NCBI GenBank assembly: GCA_027491255.1 | Contig: JAIXWM010000184.1 | Span: 30,669 to 94,668, forward strand | Source: Rubrivivax sp. | GTDB taxonomy: Bacteria; Pseudomonadota; Gammaproteobacteria; Burkholderiales; Burkholderiaceae_C | DNA length: 64,000 nucleotides | Direction of reading: 5' to 3' | Part shown: piece by piece, positions 45,483 to 56,606 of the stretch | Layout of the letters: the number at the start of each line of letters is the position of its first letter | Position numbering within the stretch: position 1 is the stretch's first letter | Made by a program: the position numbers and the translations under genes | Notes under the pieces: generated by a model | What the model saw: the letters and a program-made list of their open reading frames with translations, nothing else | Told to the model about the DNA's origin: nothing | Database searches by the model: none

Positions 45483-46333
45483 GCCCGGTCGGCGCGGCCC
45501 GTCCACGCGCTTCCACGGCGCTGCTGGCCTACGTGCTGCACCGTCATGACTGGAGCGAGAGCAGTCTGGTGCTGGACCTGTTCACGCGCGAGCGTGGCCG
45601 GCTGGTGGTCGCGGCCAAGGGGGCGAAGCGACCGTACTCGCAATTGCGCCCGGTGCTGCTGCCCTTCCAGCGCATCGCGGTCACGCTGGCGCGCGCGCCT
45701 GCAGACGAGGCTGCCGAGGTGCTCGGGCTGCGCCAGGCCGAGTGGGCTGGCGCGTTGGCGCCGCTGCGCGGGCAGGCCTTGTTCGCGGGCTTCTACCTCA
45801 ACGAGCTGTTGATCCGACTGCTGCCGCGCCAGGATGCGCATCCGGCGCTGTTCGATGCCTACGTCGACGCCCTGGCGGTGCTGTCTGCGCCCGAGGAGGC
45901 GCAGCGCCAGGCGGCCCTGCGCGCCTTCGAACTGCGCCTGCTGCGCGAGACGGGCGTGCTGCCGGAACTGGCGACGGTCACGGCGACGCAGCGTCCGGTG
46001 CGCGACGAGGCGGTCTACAGGCTCGACGCCGAGGCCGGCGTCGTCGGCACGGCCCCGGCGCGAGGCGATGACCCGGGCGGCGAGTCGGTGCTGGGCGGCG
46101 CGTCACTGCGCGCGCTGGAGGAGGCCCTGGCGCTGGCGGGGCAGGCGGACGGCGCGCAGGCGCTGCGCAGCGCCTGCGTCGCGTCGGGCCCGGGTCTGCG
46201 CCTGCTGCTGCGCCCGCTGCTTCACTATCATCTGGGCTCGTCGAGGCTGCGCACGCGTGAGGTCATGCAGAGCGTGCGCCGGCTGCTCGATGCCGCCGCG
46301 CCGCCTTCAACTTCCGACACTGCCGCACGATGA
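45479..46333 (+). CDS. recO: DNA repair protein RecO
   Basis: [36 protein letters not shown]. Confidence 0.94.
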   Translation: MSPVGAARPRASTALLAYVLHRHDWSESSLVLDLFTRERGRLVVAAKGAKRPYSQLRPVLLPFQRIAVTLARAPADEAAEVLGLRQAEWAGALAPLRGQALFAGFYLNELLIRLLPRQDAHPALFDAYVDALAVLSAPEEAQRQAALRAFELRLLRETGVLPELATVTATQRPVRDEAVYRLDAEAGVVGTAPARGDDPGGESVLGGASLRALEEALALAGQADGAQALRSACVASGPGLRLLLRPLLHYHLGSSRLRTREVMQSVRRLLDAAAPPSTSDTAAR

Positions 46334-47133
46334 ATCCGCTCGTCGCCCCTGAATCCTCCGCATCGGTCACCCATGGGGCCGGCCGGACCGCGCTGTCCGT
46401 CAACGTCAACCGCGTCGCGCTGCTGCGCAACTCGCGTCCGGTGGGGCTGCCCAAGGTCGTGCACCTGGCCACGATCGCGCTGGCGGCCGGTGCCGACGGC
46501 ATCACCGTGCATCCACGGCCCGACGCGCGCCACATCACCACGCAGGACGTGCACGAACTGGCAGCGCTGCTGGCGGGCTGGCCGCAGGCCGAGTACAACA
46601 TCGAGGGCAACCCCTTCCACAACCTGATGCCGCTGCTGCGCGCGGTGCGCCCGCACCAGGCCACCTTCGTGCCCGACAGCGTCGAGCAGGCGACCTCCGA
46701 CCACGGCTGGGACCTCGCGCGCGACGGCGCGCGCCTGCGGCCGCTGATCGACGAACTCCATGCGCTGGGCGTGCGTGTCAGCTTGTTCATGGATCCCGAG
46801 CCCGCGGCCATGGCCTTGGCGCGAGAGGCCGGCGCCGATCGTGTCGAGCTCTACACCGAGGCCTATGCGCGCGGGCACGGCACGCCGCAGCAGGCCGCGC
46901 TGCTGCAGCGCTATGCCGCCGCCGCGCAGGCGGCGCATGCCGCCGGCCTGGGGGTCAACGCCGGGCACGATCTGAACCGCGACAACCTCGGTGACTTCCT
47001 GCGTGCCGTGCCCGCCGTGGCCGAGGTCTCGATCGGCCACGCGATCGCTGCCGATGCGCTCGAGTTCGGCATGGCCGAGACGGTACGCGCGTATCAGCGC
47101 TGCATCCGTCTCGCACAGGCGCCCGGTAAGTGA
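46330..47133 (+). CDS. pdxJ: pyridoxine 5'-phosphate synthase
   Basis: [50 protein letters not shown]. Confidence 0.97.
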   Translation: MNPLVAPESSASVTHGAGRTALSVNVNRVALLRNSRPVGLPKVVHLATIALAAGADGITVHPRPDARHITTQDVHELAALLAGWPQAEYNIEGNPFHNLMPLLRAVRPHQATFVPDSVEQATSDHGWDLARDGARLRPLIDELHALGVRVSLFMDPEPAAMALAREAGADRVELYTEAYARGHGTPQQAALLQRYAAAAQAAHAAGLGVNAGHDLNRDNLGDFLRAVPAVAEVSIGHAIAADALEFGMAETVRAYQRCIRLAQAPGK

Positions 47134-47567
47134 TCTACGGCGTCGGCACCGACCTGTGCGACGTGCGCCGCATCGACGCCGCGCTGCAGCGGCGCGGCGA
47201 GCGCTTCGCCGCCAAGGTGCTCGGGCCGCACGAACTCGAGGTCTTCCGTGCCCGTCTGGCGGCGGTGCCGGCGCGCGGTGTGCGCTACCTGGCCACGCGC
47301 TTCTCGGCGAAGGAAGCCTTCTCCAAGGCCATCGGCCTGGGCCTGCGCATGCCGATGACATGGCGCGCCTGCGAGGTCGTCAAGGCGCGCAGCGGCAAGC
47401 CCGAGATCGCGCTGCACGGCGAGTTGGCGCAGTGGTTCACGCAGCGCCGCCTGCGCGCCCACCTGAGTCTCACCGACGAGTCCGACTACGCAGCGGCTTT
47501 CGTCGTCGTCGAGACCGTCGACGAACCGCCTTCGAGCGGCCCCGATCGGGCCTTCCGGGCGGGCTGA
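47130..47567 (+). CDS. acpS: holo-ACP synthase
   Basis: [34 protein letters not shown]. Confidence 0.96.
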   Translation: MIYGVGTDLCDVRRIDAALQRRGERFAAKVLGPHELEVFRARLAAVPARGVRYLATRFSAKEAFSKAIGLGLRMPMTWRACEVVKARSGKPEIALHGELAQWFTQRRLRAHLSLTDESDYAAAFVVVETVDEPPSSGPDRAFRAG

Positions 47568-47601
47568 ACCCCTTGTTCAACCGAAACGCCGAGTCCCTGC
47601 G

Positions 47602-48660
47602 ATGACCCACGCCCCCGTCGTTCTCGACACCGCCGGCCCCGAACTGAGTGCCGATGACCGCCGCCGAATTCAGCACCCCTTGACTGGTGGGCTGATCCTG
47701 TTCGGCCGCCACTGGAGCGATCGCAGCCGCCTGACGGCGCTGGTGGCCGAGGTCAAGGAACTGCGGCCCGACCTGCTCGTCTGCGTCGACCATGAGGGGG
47801 GGCGCGTGCAGCGCTTTCGCACCGACGGCTTCACCCACCTGCCCCCGATGCGGCGTCTGGGCGAGTGGTGGATGCGCGACGCGCTGGCTGCCACCGATGC
47901 GGCCACCGCGGCAGGCTACGTGCTGGGTGCCGAGTTGCGGGCCTGTGGCCTGGACTTGAGCTTCACCCCTGTCCTCGACCTCGACCATGGGCCGAGCGGC
48001 GTCATCGGCGACCGGGCCTTCCACCGCGACCCGCGGGTGGTGACCATGCTGGCCAAGAGCGTGATGCACGGGCTGCTGCTGTCAGGCATGGCCAACTGCG
48101 GCAAGCACTTTCCCGGCCATGGCTTCGTTGCGGCCGACAGCCACCACGAGGTGCCGGTGGACCGGCGCGGCCTGAAGGCCATCCTGGCCGACGACGCCGC
48201 GCCCTATGGCTGGCTGTCGACCAGCCTGGCCAGCGTCATGCCCGCGCACGTGGTCTACCCCCGCGTCGATCGCCGTCCCGCGGGCTTCTCCTCGCGCTGG
48301 CTGCAGGACGTCCTGCGCGGCCGGCTCGGCTTCCAGGGTGCCGTCTTCAGCGACGATCTGAGCATGGCTGGCGCGCGCCAGGTCGATGGGCAAGAGCTCG
48401 GCTATGCCGCGGCGGCGTCGCTCGCGCTCGGAGCCGGATGCGACCTCGTGCTGCTGTGCAACCAGTCCGCGAGCGACGGCGGGCGTGCCCTGGACGAGTT
48501 GCTCGACGGCCTGGCCGACCTGCAGGCGCAGGGTGCCTGGCAGCCGAGCACGCACAGCGAGTCCCGACGCCTGGCTCTGCTGCCCCAGACGCCACCGCTG
48601 ACCTGGGACGAGCTGATGCACCTGCCGGCCTACCAGCACGCGCTGGCCCGCCTGCCCTGA
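47602..48660 (+). CDS. nagZ: beta-N-acetylhexosaminidase NagZ
   Basis: LVCVDHEGGRVQRFR, NCGKHFPGHGFVAADSHHE, GAVFSDDLSMAGA. Confidence 0.96.
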   Translation: MTHAPVVLDTAGPELSADDRRRIQHPLTGGLILFGRHWSDRSRLTALVAEVKELRPDLLVCVDHEGGRVQRFRTDGFTHLPPMRRLGEWWMRDALAATDAATAAGYVLGAELRACGLDLSFTPVLDLDHGPSGVIGDRAFHRDPRVVTMLAKSVMHGLLLSGMANCGKHFPGHGFVAADSHHEVPVDRRGLKAILADDAAPYGWLSTSLASVMPAHVVYPRVDRRPAGFSSRWLQDVLRGRLGFQGAVFSDDLSMAGARQVDGQELGYAAAASLALGAGCDLVLLCNQSASDGGRALDELLDGLADLQAQGAWQPSTHSESRRLALLPQTPPLTWDELMHLPAYQHALARLP

Positions 48661-48692
48661 GAAAGCCCCTCGGCGGATTTGCCGAATCGGCT

Positions 48693-48715
48693 GGCGCCCG
48701 CCAGTGGCGGGCGCC
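48693..48715. terminator. hairpin between convergent nagZ and rne (bidirectional terminator candidate, no clear T tract)
   Basis: GGCGCCCGCC-AGT-GGCGGGCGCC perfect 10-bp stem. Confidence 0.55.
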
Positions 48716-48724
48716 GACCTTCGT

Positions 48725-51700
48725 TCAGGTCGTGGTGGCGTCGCGCCCGGTGGACGCCTGCTCGAACGGGAGCTTCAGCTGCGACAGGTCCTTGCGCGTC
48801 TCCACCAGCACCAGCGGGCCTTCGTCGACCACGACCACGGGCTTGCGCTCCCGGGGCACGTGCGCAGGCTTGGGCTCGGCGGCGATGGCGGCCTGTACCG
48901 CAGCCACCTTCGCAGTGTCGGAGTTGACCCACTCCAGGCCACAGTCCTGCGCGATGCGCTCCAACTCGGCCAGCGGCAGCACGTAGGGCTCGACGACCGC
49001 CGGCGCGACCGGCGTCGGGGTGGGCGCAGGCGCCGCGGCGACCGTGGTTTCAAGTGTGGCTGCCGCGGTGGCCGGCACCTCCGGCAGCAGCTCCTCGCCA
49101 GCCTCGACCCGAGCAGTGGGCTCGCCGTTGGCCGGCGCGGCGCTCTGGGCATCGGCCAGCCCGGCGGCCTCCACCGTCTCGCCGTCGCCGTCGCCACGCC
49201 GCTCGCGCCGCAAGCGGTCCCGACCTCGACGGCGGCCACCTTCGCGCTCGCCGCGCTCCTCGCCTGCACCGGTCTCGGTGCCGTCGGCAGCAGCCCCGGC
49301 CTGTGGCGTGAGGTCGCCACCGGCCTCACGGGCTGCCAGGGCAGCGCCCTCGCCGTCGACCGTGGTGTCGCCAGCCTCGAGCTCGGCACCGGTCTCGTCG
49401 CGCCGGCCGCCCCGGCCGCCGCGACGGCGGCGACGCCGGCCCTCGCCTTCGGCCGCTGCGCCCGTGTCGGTGGCGGGCAGGGTTGTCGTCACCGTGCCTT
49501 CGGCGACTGCCTCGACCTGCTCGGGGGCCTGGCCCTGGGCACGTGGCACGTCATCCCGAACCGGGCGGCGTTCGCGGCCCTCGCGGCCCTCGCGGCCTTC
49601 CCGGCCCTCGCGATCCCCGCGGGCCTCACGACCCTCGCGGCTCTCTCTCGGCTCGCGACCTTCGCGTGTCTCGCGTCCCTCGCGGCCTTCACGAGGAGCG
49701 CGCGCCTCACGGCCTTCCTCGATCGCTGCGTTGCCAGTGGCGTCGCCGGGGCGGCGACCCTCGCGGTTTTCGCGGCCCTCGCGGGGGCCGCGATCGCCTC
49801 GGTCACCACGATCGCCGCCGCGCCCGCCGCGGCCACCACGGCGACCGTCACGCCCCTCGCGGCTGTCGCGTGCTTCCCTGGGCTGTTGCTCCGTGGCGGG
49901 CTGCAATGGTGCGGGGGCAACTGCCACCGCAGGCGCTGGGCTTGGCACGACGGGTGCTGGCGCAGGCGCGCCTGCGAAAAGCTTGCGCACCCAGCCGAAG
50001 AATCCGCTGCCGGCTTCGGGCGCTGGCGCTGCGGGTGCCGCAGGCGCGATGGCCGGTGCCGGCGCCGCAATGGCCACAGGGGCTGCGGCGGGCGCCGGGG
50101 CCAGCGGTTCGGGCGCCGGCCTGGCCGTCGGGGGCGGGGCCGGCTGGTCGGGCAGCACGCCCTTGATCATCGGCTCCTGGCGCGCCTTGGTCTTCTCGCG
50201 TCGTGTGATGCCGACCTCGTCCTGCGCCTCCTCGATCATCGTGTAGCTGGCGCGGTAGCTCTCCAGCCGCGGATCGTCGTGGCGCAGACGCTCGAGGCGG
50301 TAGTTCGGCGTCTCCAGGTGCTTGTTCGGCACCAGCAGCACGGTCACGCGCTGCTTCAGCTCGATCTTGGTGATCTCGTTGCGCTTCTCGTTCAGCAGGA
50401 AGGAGGTCACCTCCACCGGCACCTGGACGTGCACCGCGGCGGTGTTGTCCTTCAGCGCCTCCTCCTGGATGATGCGCAGGATCTGCAGCGCCGAGCTCTC
50501 GGTGTCACGGATGTGGCCGGTGCCGTTGCAGCGCGGGCAGGTGATGTGGTTGCCCTCGGACAGCGCCGGGCGCAGGCGCTGGCGCGACAGCTCCAGCAGG
50601 CCGAACTTGCTGATCGAGGAGAACTGCACGCGCGCGCGGTCATTGCGCAGCGCGTCGCGCAGGCGCTGCTCGACCTCGCGCCGGTTCTTGCTCTCCTCCA
50701 TGTCGATGAAGTCGACGACGATCAGGCCGCCCAGGTCTCGCAGTCGCATCTGGCGTGCGATCTCGTCGGCCGCCTCGAGGTTGGTGCGGGTGGCGGTTTC
50801 CTCGATGTCGCCGCCGCGCGTGGCGCGCGCGGAGTTCACGTCCACGGCCACCAGGGCTTCGGTATGGTCGATCACGATCGCGCCGCCCGAGGGCAGGTTG
50901 ACCGTGCGACTGAAGGCGGTCTCGATCTGGTGCTCGATCTGGAAGCGCGAGAACAAGGCCGCGTTGTCACGGTAACGCTTGACGCGATGCCCCATGTCGG
51001 GCATCACGTGGTCCATGAACTGGTGGGCCTGGTCGTAGATGTCGTCGGTGTCGATCAGGATCTCGCCGATGTCGGCGGTGAAGTAGTCCCGGATCGCGCG
51101 GATGACCAGGGAGCTTTCCTGGTAGATGAGGAACGCGCCCTTGCCCGCCTTGGAGGCGCCGTCGATGGCGTCCCAGAGCTTGAGCATGTAGTTCAGGTCC
51201 CACTGCAACTCGGGCGCGCTGCGCCCGATGCCGGCAGTGCGCGCGATCAGGCTCATGCCCTTGGGGTACTCGAGCTGGTCGAGGGCCTCCTTCAACTCCT
51301 CGCGGTCCTCGCCCTCGATGCGCCGGCTCACGCCGCCGCCGCGCGGGTTGTTGGGCATCAGCACCAGGTAGCGCCCGGCCAGGCTGACAAAGGTGGTCAA
51401 CGCCGCGCCCTTGTTGCCGCGCTCCTCCTTCTCGACCTGCACCAGGAGTTCCTGGCCTTCCCGGATCGCGTCGCTGATCTTGGCCGTTCGCACGTCCACG
51501 CCCTCGCGGAAGTAATTGCGCGAGATCTCCTTGAACGGCAGGAAGCCGTGCCGGTCTTCACCGTATTCGACGAAGCAGGCCTCGAGCGCGGGCTCGACCC
51601 GGGTGACGACGGCCTTGTAGATGTTGCCCTTGCGCTGCTCGCGCCCCTCGATCTCGGTCTCGAAGTCGACCAGCTTCTGGCCGTCGACGATTGCCAGGCG

Positions 51701-51742
51701 CCGCTCTTCCGGCTGCGTGGCGTTGATCAGCATGCGTTTCAT
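48725..51742 (-). CDS. rne: ribonuclease E
   Basis: [61 protein letters not shown]; long RE/G-rich C-terminus. Confidence 0.96.
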   Translation of the reverse strand: MKRMLINATQPEERRLAIVDGQKLVDFETEIEGREQRKGNIYKAVVTRVEPALEACFVEYGEDRHGFLPFKEISRNYFREGVDVRTAKISDAIREGQELLVQVEKEERGNKGAALTTFVSLAGRYLVLMPNNPRGGGVSRRIEGEDREELKEALDQLEYPKGMSLIARTAGIGRSAPELQWDLNYMLKLWDAIDGASKAGKGAFLIYQESSLVIRAIRDYFTADIGEILIDTDDIYDQAHQFMDHVMPDMGHRVKRYRDNAALFSRFQIEHQIETAFSRTVNLPSGGAIVIDHTEALVAVDVNSARATRGGDIEETATRTNLEAADEIARQMRLRDLGGLIVVDFIDMEESKNRREVEQRLRDALRNDRARVQFSSISKFGLLELSRQRLRPALSEGNHITCPRCNGTGHIRDTESSALQILRIIQEEALKDNTAAVHVQVPVEVTSFLLNEKRNEITKIELKQRVTVLLVPNKHLETPNYRLERLRHDDPRLESYRASYTMIEEAQDEVGITRREKTKARQEPMIKGVLPDQPAPPPTARPAPEPLAPAPAAAPVAIAAPAPAIAPAAPAAPAPEAGSGFFGWVRKLFAGAPAPAPVVPSPAPAVAVAPAPLQPATEQQPREARDSREGRDGRRGGRGGRGGDRGDRGDRGPREGRENREGRRPGDATGNAAIEEGREARAPREGREGRETREGREPRESREGREARGDREGREGREGREGRERRPVRDDVPRAQGQAPEQVEAVAEGTVTTTLPATDTGAAAEGEGRRRRRRGGRGGRRDETGAELEAGDTTVDGEGAALAAREAGGDLTPQAGAAADGTETGAGEERGEREGGRRRGRDRLRRERRGDGDGETVEAAGLADAQSAAPANGEPTARVEAGEELLPEVPATAAATLETTVAAAPAPTPTPVAPAVVEPYVLPLAELERIAQDCGLEWVNSDTAKVAAVQAAIAAEPKPAHVPRERKPVVVVDEGPLVLVETRKDLSQLKLPFEQASTGRDATTT

Positions 51743-52528
51743 TGCCCGTGAACTCCGCGGGCCGCTTGCGCGGCCCGATGGCCCCCCACGCCGTGCCGTA
51801 TGGGCACGCCGTGGCGGCACGGCGGGACAGGCGCTGTGCGCCACCCGCCTTGCGGGCCGAGGCGCCGGACTTACCGGTCGCACCGACCCTGGACGATGCA
51901 CGAGTCAGGAGGGAAGAACCGAGGGATCGAACCGCCCTGGGCTGTCTGCGGGTCCGGCGCGCCGCCTGCTGCCATGGGCAGCCAGGACGCATCGGTATCA
52001 GCAGGGCAGCGTTGGCGCAGGCGTCAGGACCGAACCTGCGCCGACATGTCGTACCCGACGCTCCACACCGGCACAGGGCGCGGCGGTCTCAGGCCCGCGG
52101 CGCGCCGCGGGCCGGCCGCACGCTGGCGGCTCGGTCGCGGGGCGCCCGGATCGGGCGAGGGAGGGTGGTGGGATCATGCCGAGAGGCTTTCGGACCTGAG
52201 GCCAGGTCCAGCCCGCCGCCCGTCGAGGCGCTGCAGGCTGAACCCTGGGATCTTTCGTTGCAGCCCCGCATTGTGCGGAGCAGGTTCTGCCGTTCCGTAT
52301 CTCTTCCGCCTGCGCCGCCCGACCCGCCAGTCACTGTGGGACCTGGCACTGCCTGACGCCTGCCGGCGTTGCATCAACGCTTGTGACCGCGAGAGGCGCC
52401 GCCGTCGGTCCAGACCGATACCAGAGATCGGAGATGTGGCCCGAGGGCTGCAAACAACCCGCAGCCGCCCCGCTGAGGAAGGGCTGCCGGGTACACTCGA
52501 CCGCGTTTCACTGCCCGTCATCCTCTGC

Positions 52529-53581
52529 GTGGAGTCGCCGATTGTAAGGGCCGATGCAGCCCGGCTCGACACCGGCCGTCAGTCCGCGGCCCCCGGGGAA
52601 ACCCGCGTCCGCCGGTTACGCGTGGATGAGGAGTCGGCCGGCCAGCGGCTGGACAACCTGCTGCTGCGCCTGCTCAAGGGCGTGCCCAAGACGCATGTGT
52701 ACCGGGTGATCCGCTCGGGCGAGGTGCGCCTCAATGGGGGCCGTGTCGCGGCCGACACGCGGGTGCAGGCCGGTGACGAGATCCGGCTGCCGCCGGTGCG
52801 CCTGCCGCAGCGTGAGGCTGCGGCGCCGGCGCCGGCGCGAGAGTTCCCGCTGTTGCTCGAGGACGAACATCTGCTGGCGATCGACAAGCCTGCCGGCGTG
52901 GCCGTGCACGGCGGCAGCGGCGTCAGCTCGGGCGTGATCGAGCAGTTGCGCCAGGCGCGCCCGCAGGCACGCTTCCTGGAACTGGTGCATCGGCTGGATC
53001 GTGAGACTTCCGGCATCCTGCTCGTGGCCTGCCGACGCAGTGCGCTGACGCGGCTGCAGGATCAGTTCCGCGCCCGCGGCGTGGCTTCGGCGGTGGGCAA
53101 GACCTACGCCGCGCTCGTCGTCGGCGACTGGCCGGCGAACCTGAAGGTGCTCGATGCGCCCTTGCACAAATACCTCACGGCCGAAGGCGAGCGGCGCGTG
53201 CGCACCACGACCGCGGCCGATGCCGAGGGCCGGCAGGCCTTGACGCTGGTGCGGGTGGTGCAGCGACTGCCGGGCTACACGCTGCTGGACGTGACGATCC
53301 GCACCGGGCGCACGCACCAGATCCGCGTGCACCTGGCCGCCGCCGGCTACCCGATCGCCGGCGACGACAAGTATGGCGATTTCACGCTGAACAAGCAGCT
53401 TGCGCGGGGCGAGGGCGGGCCGGCCCGGCTCGAGCGCATGTTCCTGCACGCGCGCCGACTGCGATTCGAGCATCCGGCCACGGGGGCGACGGTCGAGCTC
53501 GAGTCGCCCTTGCCCGAGGACTGCGCACGCTTCCTGCGCGCGCTCCAGAATGCGGGCAGCACCCGCCGCAACGCACCATGA
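52529..53581 (+). CDS. rluC: 23S rRNA pseudouridine synthase RluC (start approximate)
   Basis: AGQRLDNLLLRLLKGVPKTHVYRVIRSGEVRLNG, LVHRLDRETSGILLVA, GRTHQIRVHLAAAGYPIAGDDKYGD. Confidence 0.92.
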   Translation: MESPIVRADAARLDTGRQSAAPGETRVRRLRVDEESAGQRLDNLLLRLLKGVPKTHVYRVIRSGEVRLNGGRVAADTRVQAGDEIRLPPVRLPQREAAAPAPAREFPLLLEDEHLLAIDKPAGVAVHGGSGVSSGVIEQLRQARPQARFLELVHRLDRETSGILLVACRRSALTRLQDQFRARGVASAVGKTYAALVVGDWPANLKVLDAPLHKYLTAEGERRVRTTTAADAEGRQALTLVRVVQRLPGYTLLDVTIRTGRTHQIRVHLAAAGYPIAGDDKYGDFTLNKQLARGEGGPARLERMFLHARRLRFEHPATGATVELESPLPEDCARFLRALQNAGSTRRNAP

Positions 53582-54234
53582 CCCGACGCTTCGACCTGAT
53601 CGCCTTTGACTGGGACGGCACCTTGTTCGACAGCACGGCGTTGATCGTGCGCGCCATCCAGGCCGCCTGCCGCGACGTCGGCACCACGGTGCCGACGCAC
53701 GAGCGTGCGGCCTACGTGATCGGGCTGGGGTTGCGCGACGCGCTGGCCCATGCCGCGCCCGACCTGCCGCCCGAGCGCCACGCCGAGCTTGGACAGGCCT
53801 ACCGACGTCACTACGCCGCAAGCCAGCACGAACTGGTGCTGTTCGACGGTGTGCTGCCCATGCTGCACGGGCTCAAGACGCGCAACCACTGGATCGCGGT
53901 GGCCACCGGCAAGAGTCGGCGCGGACTGGACGATGCGCTGGCCACGGCAGCGCTCAAGGGTGTGTTCGACAGCACCCGCACGGCCGATGAGACCGCCTCC
54001 AAGCCCGACCCGCTGATGCTGCGAGAGCTGATGGCCGAGCTCGGCGTCGACCCCGGGCGCACGCTGATGATCGGCGACACCACCCACGACCTGCAGATGG
54101 CCCGCAACGCGGGGACCGCCTGTGTCGGCGTGAGCTACGGCGCGCACGACCATGCGAGTTTCGACGCCTTCGGGCCCTTGTTCGTGGCCCACTCGGCGCG
54201 CGAGCTGCACGGATGGTTGGTGGACCATGGCTGA
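53578..54234 (+). CDS. HAD-superfamily hydrolase, phosphoglycolate-phosphatase-like
   Basis: LIAFDWDGTLFDST, GDTTHDLQMARNAGTACVGVSYG. Confidence 0.9.
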   Translation: MTRRFDLIAFDWDGTLFDSTALIVRAIQAACRDVGTTVPTHERAAYVIGLGLRDALAHAAPDLPPERHAELGQAYRRHYAASQHELVLFDGVLPMLHGLKTRNHWIAVATGKSRRGLDDALATAALKGVFDSTRTADETASKPDPLMLRELMAELGVDPGRTLMIGDTTHDLQMARNAGTACVGVSYGAHDHASFDAFGPLFVAHSARELHGWLVDHG

Positions 54235-54655
54235 TCCGCTGGTCTGCGACATGGCGACGGCGACTGCGCCCGAGCGTCTTTGCGAGGCGGCCGCGCTGCA
54301 GGACGGTGGCCGCGCGTTCGTCTTCGATGTGCTCGAACGTGGCCGGCCGGCCCGCGCCTTCGTGCTGCGCTGGCGCGGTGCCGTGGTCGCCTACCTGAAC
54401 CGCTGCGCCCACGTGCCCGCCGAGATGGATTGGCAGGAGGGCGAGTTCCTCGACGCCGAGCGGCGCTTCATCGTGTGTTCCATCCACGGTGCCAGCTACG
54501 AGCCGGCCGACGGCCGGTGCGCCGGTGGGCCCTGCGGTCGTGGGCGTCTCATGGCCTTGACCGTGCGCGAGGAGAGCGACGGGGTGTATTGGTATCCTAG
54601 CGACACGATCCGTCCGGTGACTTTCGATGCGCCGGCCGCAGGAACCCCCGCATGA
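54227..54655 (+). CDS. Rieske [2Fe-2S] domain protein
   Basis: NRCAHVPAEMDW...FIVCSIHGASYEPADGRCAGGPC: CxH...CxxH. Confidence 0.9.
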   Translation: MADPLVCDMATATAPERLCEAAALQDGGRAFVFDVLERGRPARAFVLRWRGAVVAYLNRCAHVPAEMDWQEGEFLDAERRFIVCSIHGASYEPADGRCAGGPCGRGRLMALTVREESDGVYWYPSDTIRPVTFDAPAAGTPA

Positions 54656-55725
54656 ACGACCAACCCGAGCCGACGCCGCAGGCGCCTGCACCGGCACCGG
54701 CACCGGCGGCTGCCGTTGCCGCTGCGCCCGAGCCAGACGCCGCCACGGCGGCCGCCGCCCCGGCACCGCCGGCTGCGGCCGCGCCGCTGCCGCCGCAACC
54801 GAGCGCGCTCGAGGCCAGCGTCGACCGGCTGGCTGCCGAGTTGCTGCGCGAGCGTCGCACCGAACGGCGCTGGCGCATCTTCTTCCGCCTGGCCTGGCTC
54901 GGGCTGGCGTTGGCCGTGGCGTGGGCACTGTTCGCCCAGCGCGCGCGGCACGTGACCGCGCCGTCGACCCCGCACACGGCGCTCGTCGAAGTGCGCGGTG
55001 AGATCGGGCCCGAGGGGGAGGCCAGCGCCGAACTGCTGGTGACGGCGCTGCGCGAGGCCTTCAGGGACCCGGGGGCGCAGGCGGTGGTGCTGCGCATCAA
55101 TTCCCCCGGCGGCAGCCCGGTTCAGAGCGGCATCGTCAACGACGAGATCAAGCGCCTGAAGGTCCTGCACCAGAAGAAGGTCTACGCCGTCGTCGAGGAG
55201 ATCTGCGCGTCGGCGGCCTACTACATCGCGGTGTCCGCCGACGAGATCTACGTCGACAAGGCCAGCCTCGTGGGGAGTGTGGGCGTGCTGATCGACGGCT
55301 TCGGCTTCACCGGCCTGATGGAAAAGCTCGGTGTCGAGCGCCGGCTGCTGACAGCCGGCGAGAACAAGGGCATGCTGGACCCGTTCAGTCCGCAGAGCGC
55401 CAAGGAACGCGCCTATGCCCAGGCCATGATCGACCAGATCCACCGCCAGTTCATCCAGGTCGTCAAGGAAGGCCGGGGCCCACGTCTGAAGGAGACGCCC
55501 GACACCTTCTCGGGGCTGTTCTGGAACGGCGAGGAAGCGGTCCGGCTGGGCCTGGCCGACCGCTATGGCAGCCTGGACTTCGTGGCGCGCGAGGTTGTCA
55601 AGGCCGAGGACATCGTCGACTACACGCCGCGCGAGAACGTGGCCGAACGCCTGGCCAAGCGCTTCGGCGCGGCCCTCGGTGCCGGGGCCGTGAAGGCCCT
55701 GCGCGAGTCGGCGACGCTGCGCTGA
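54652..55725 (+). CDS. S49 family peptidase (SppA-like)
   Basis: LRINSPGGSPVQSGIV, VYAVVEEICASAAYYIAVSADEIYVDKASLVGSVGVL; Ala/Pro-rich N-terminus. Confidence 0.93.
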   Translation: MNDQPEPTPQAPAPAPAPAAAVAAAPEPDAATAAAAPAPPAAAAPLPPQPSALEASVDRLAAELLRERRTERRWRIFFRLAWLGLALAVAWALFAQRARHVTAPSTPHTALVEVRGEIGPEGEASAELLVTALREAFRDPGAQAVVLRINSPGGSPVQSGIVNDEIKRLKVLHQKKVYAVVEEICASAAYYIAVSADEIYVDKASLVGSVGVLIDGFGFTGLMEKLGVERRLLTAGENKGMLDPFSPQSAKERAYAQAMIDQIHRQFIQVVKEGRGPRLKETPDTFSGLFWNGEEAVRLGLADRYGSLDFVAREVVKAEDIVDYTPRENVAERLAKRFGAALGAGAVKALRESATLR

Positions 55726-56606
55726 TGTCCGATCGGCTTCGCGTACTGCCCCAGTACCTGCTGCCCAAGCAGGGGCTGACGCGCCTGATGGGTCGCCTGG
55801 CGGGCCTGCGGGGTGGCGCGGTGACGACGGCCGCGGTGCGTGCTTTCGTGCGCCGTTATGGTGTGGACCTGGGCGAGGCCGCACAGTCCGACCCAGCCGC
55901 CTACCCGACCTTCAACGACTTCTTCACCCGGCCCCTGCGCACAGGCGTGCGTCCGCTGGCGCCTTCGGGTCTGGTCTGCCCGGTGGATGGCGCGATCAGC
56001 CAGTGCGGCCCGATCGATGGTGAACTGATCGTGCAGGCCAAGGATCACGCCTACACCACCCGGGCGCTGTTGGGCGGAGATGCTGCGCTGGCGGCGCACT
56101 TTCACGGCGGTCGCTTCGCGACGCTTTACCTCAGCCCCAAGGATTACCACCGCATCCACATGCCCTGCGCCGGCCGCCTGCTGCGCATGATCCACGTGCC
56201 GGGCGACCTCTTCTCCGTCAACCCGCTCACGGCCCGTGCCGTGCCCGGCTTGTTCGCGCGCAACGAGCGGGTGGTCTGTGTCTTCGACGGTGCTGGCGGC
56301 CCTGACGGTGTACGCGGGCCGTGGGCGCTGGTGCTGGTGGGGGCCACCATCGTCGGCAGCATGGCCACCACCTGGCACGGCGTGGTCAACCCGCCGCGCC
56401 CTGGCATCCTGCGGCATTGGGACTACGCCGGGCAGGAGGTGCGGCTCGAGCGCGGCGCCGAGATGGGGCGTTTTCTGCTCGGCTCGACCGTGGTGCTGCT
56501 TTTCGGCGCCGACGCCGGCGGCGGCGGCAGTCCGCCTGCCTTCGAGCCGGGTTGGGTGCCTGGCGCGCCGGTGCGCATGGGCCAAGCGATGGCGCAGATC
56601 GCGTGA
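55725..56606 (+). CDS. psd: phosphatidylserine decarboxylase
   Basis: PTFNDFFTRPLRTGVRP, KDYHRIHMPCAGRL, terminal cleavage motif LLGSTVVLLF. Confidence 0.95.
   Translation: MSDRLRVLPQYLLPKQGLTRLMGRLAGLRGGAVTTAAVRAFVRRYGVDLGEAAQSDPAAYPTFNDFFTRPLRTGVRPLAPSGLVCPVDGAISQCGPIDGELIVQAKDHAYTTRALLGGDAALAAHFHGGRFATLYLSPKDYHRIHMPCAGRLLRMIHVPGDLFSVNPLTARAVPGLFARNERVVCVFDGAGGPDGVRGPWALVLVGATIVGSMATTWHGVVNPPRPGILRHWDYAGQEVRLERGAEMGRFLLGSTVVLLFGADAGGGGSPPAFEPGWVPGAPVRMGQAMAQIA

Noticed and set aside
48704-51751. 1015-aa plus-strand ORF antisense to rne
   Set aside because: Mirror of the high-GC rne coding frame; no recognisable domain; low-complexity A/R/L-rich translation
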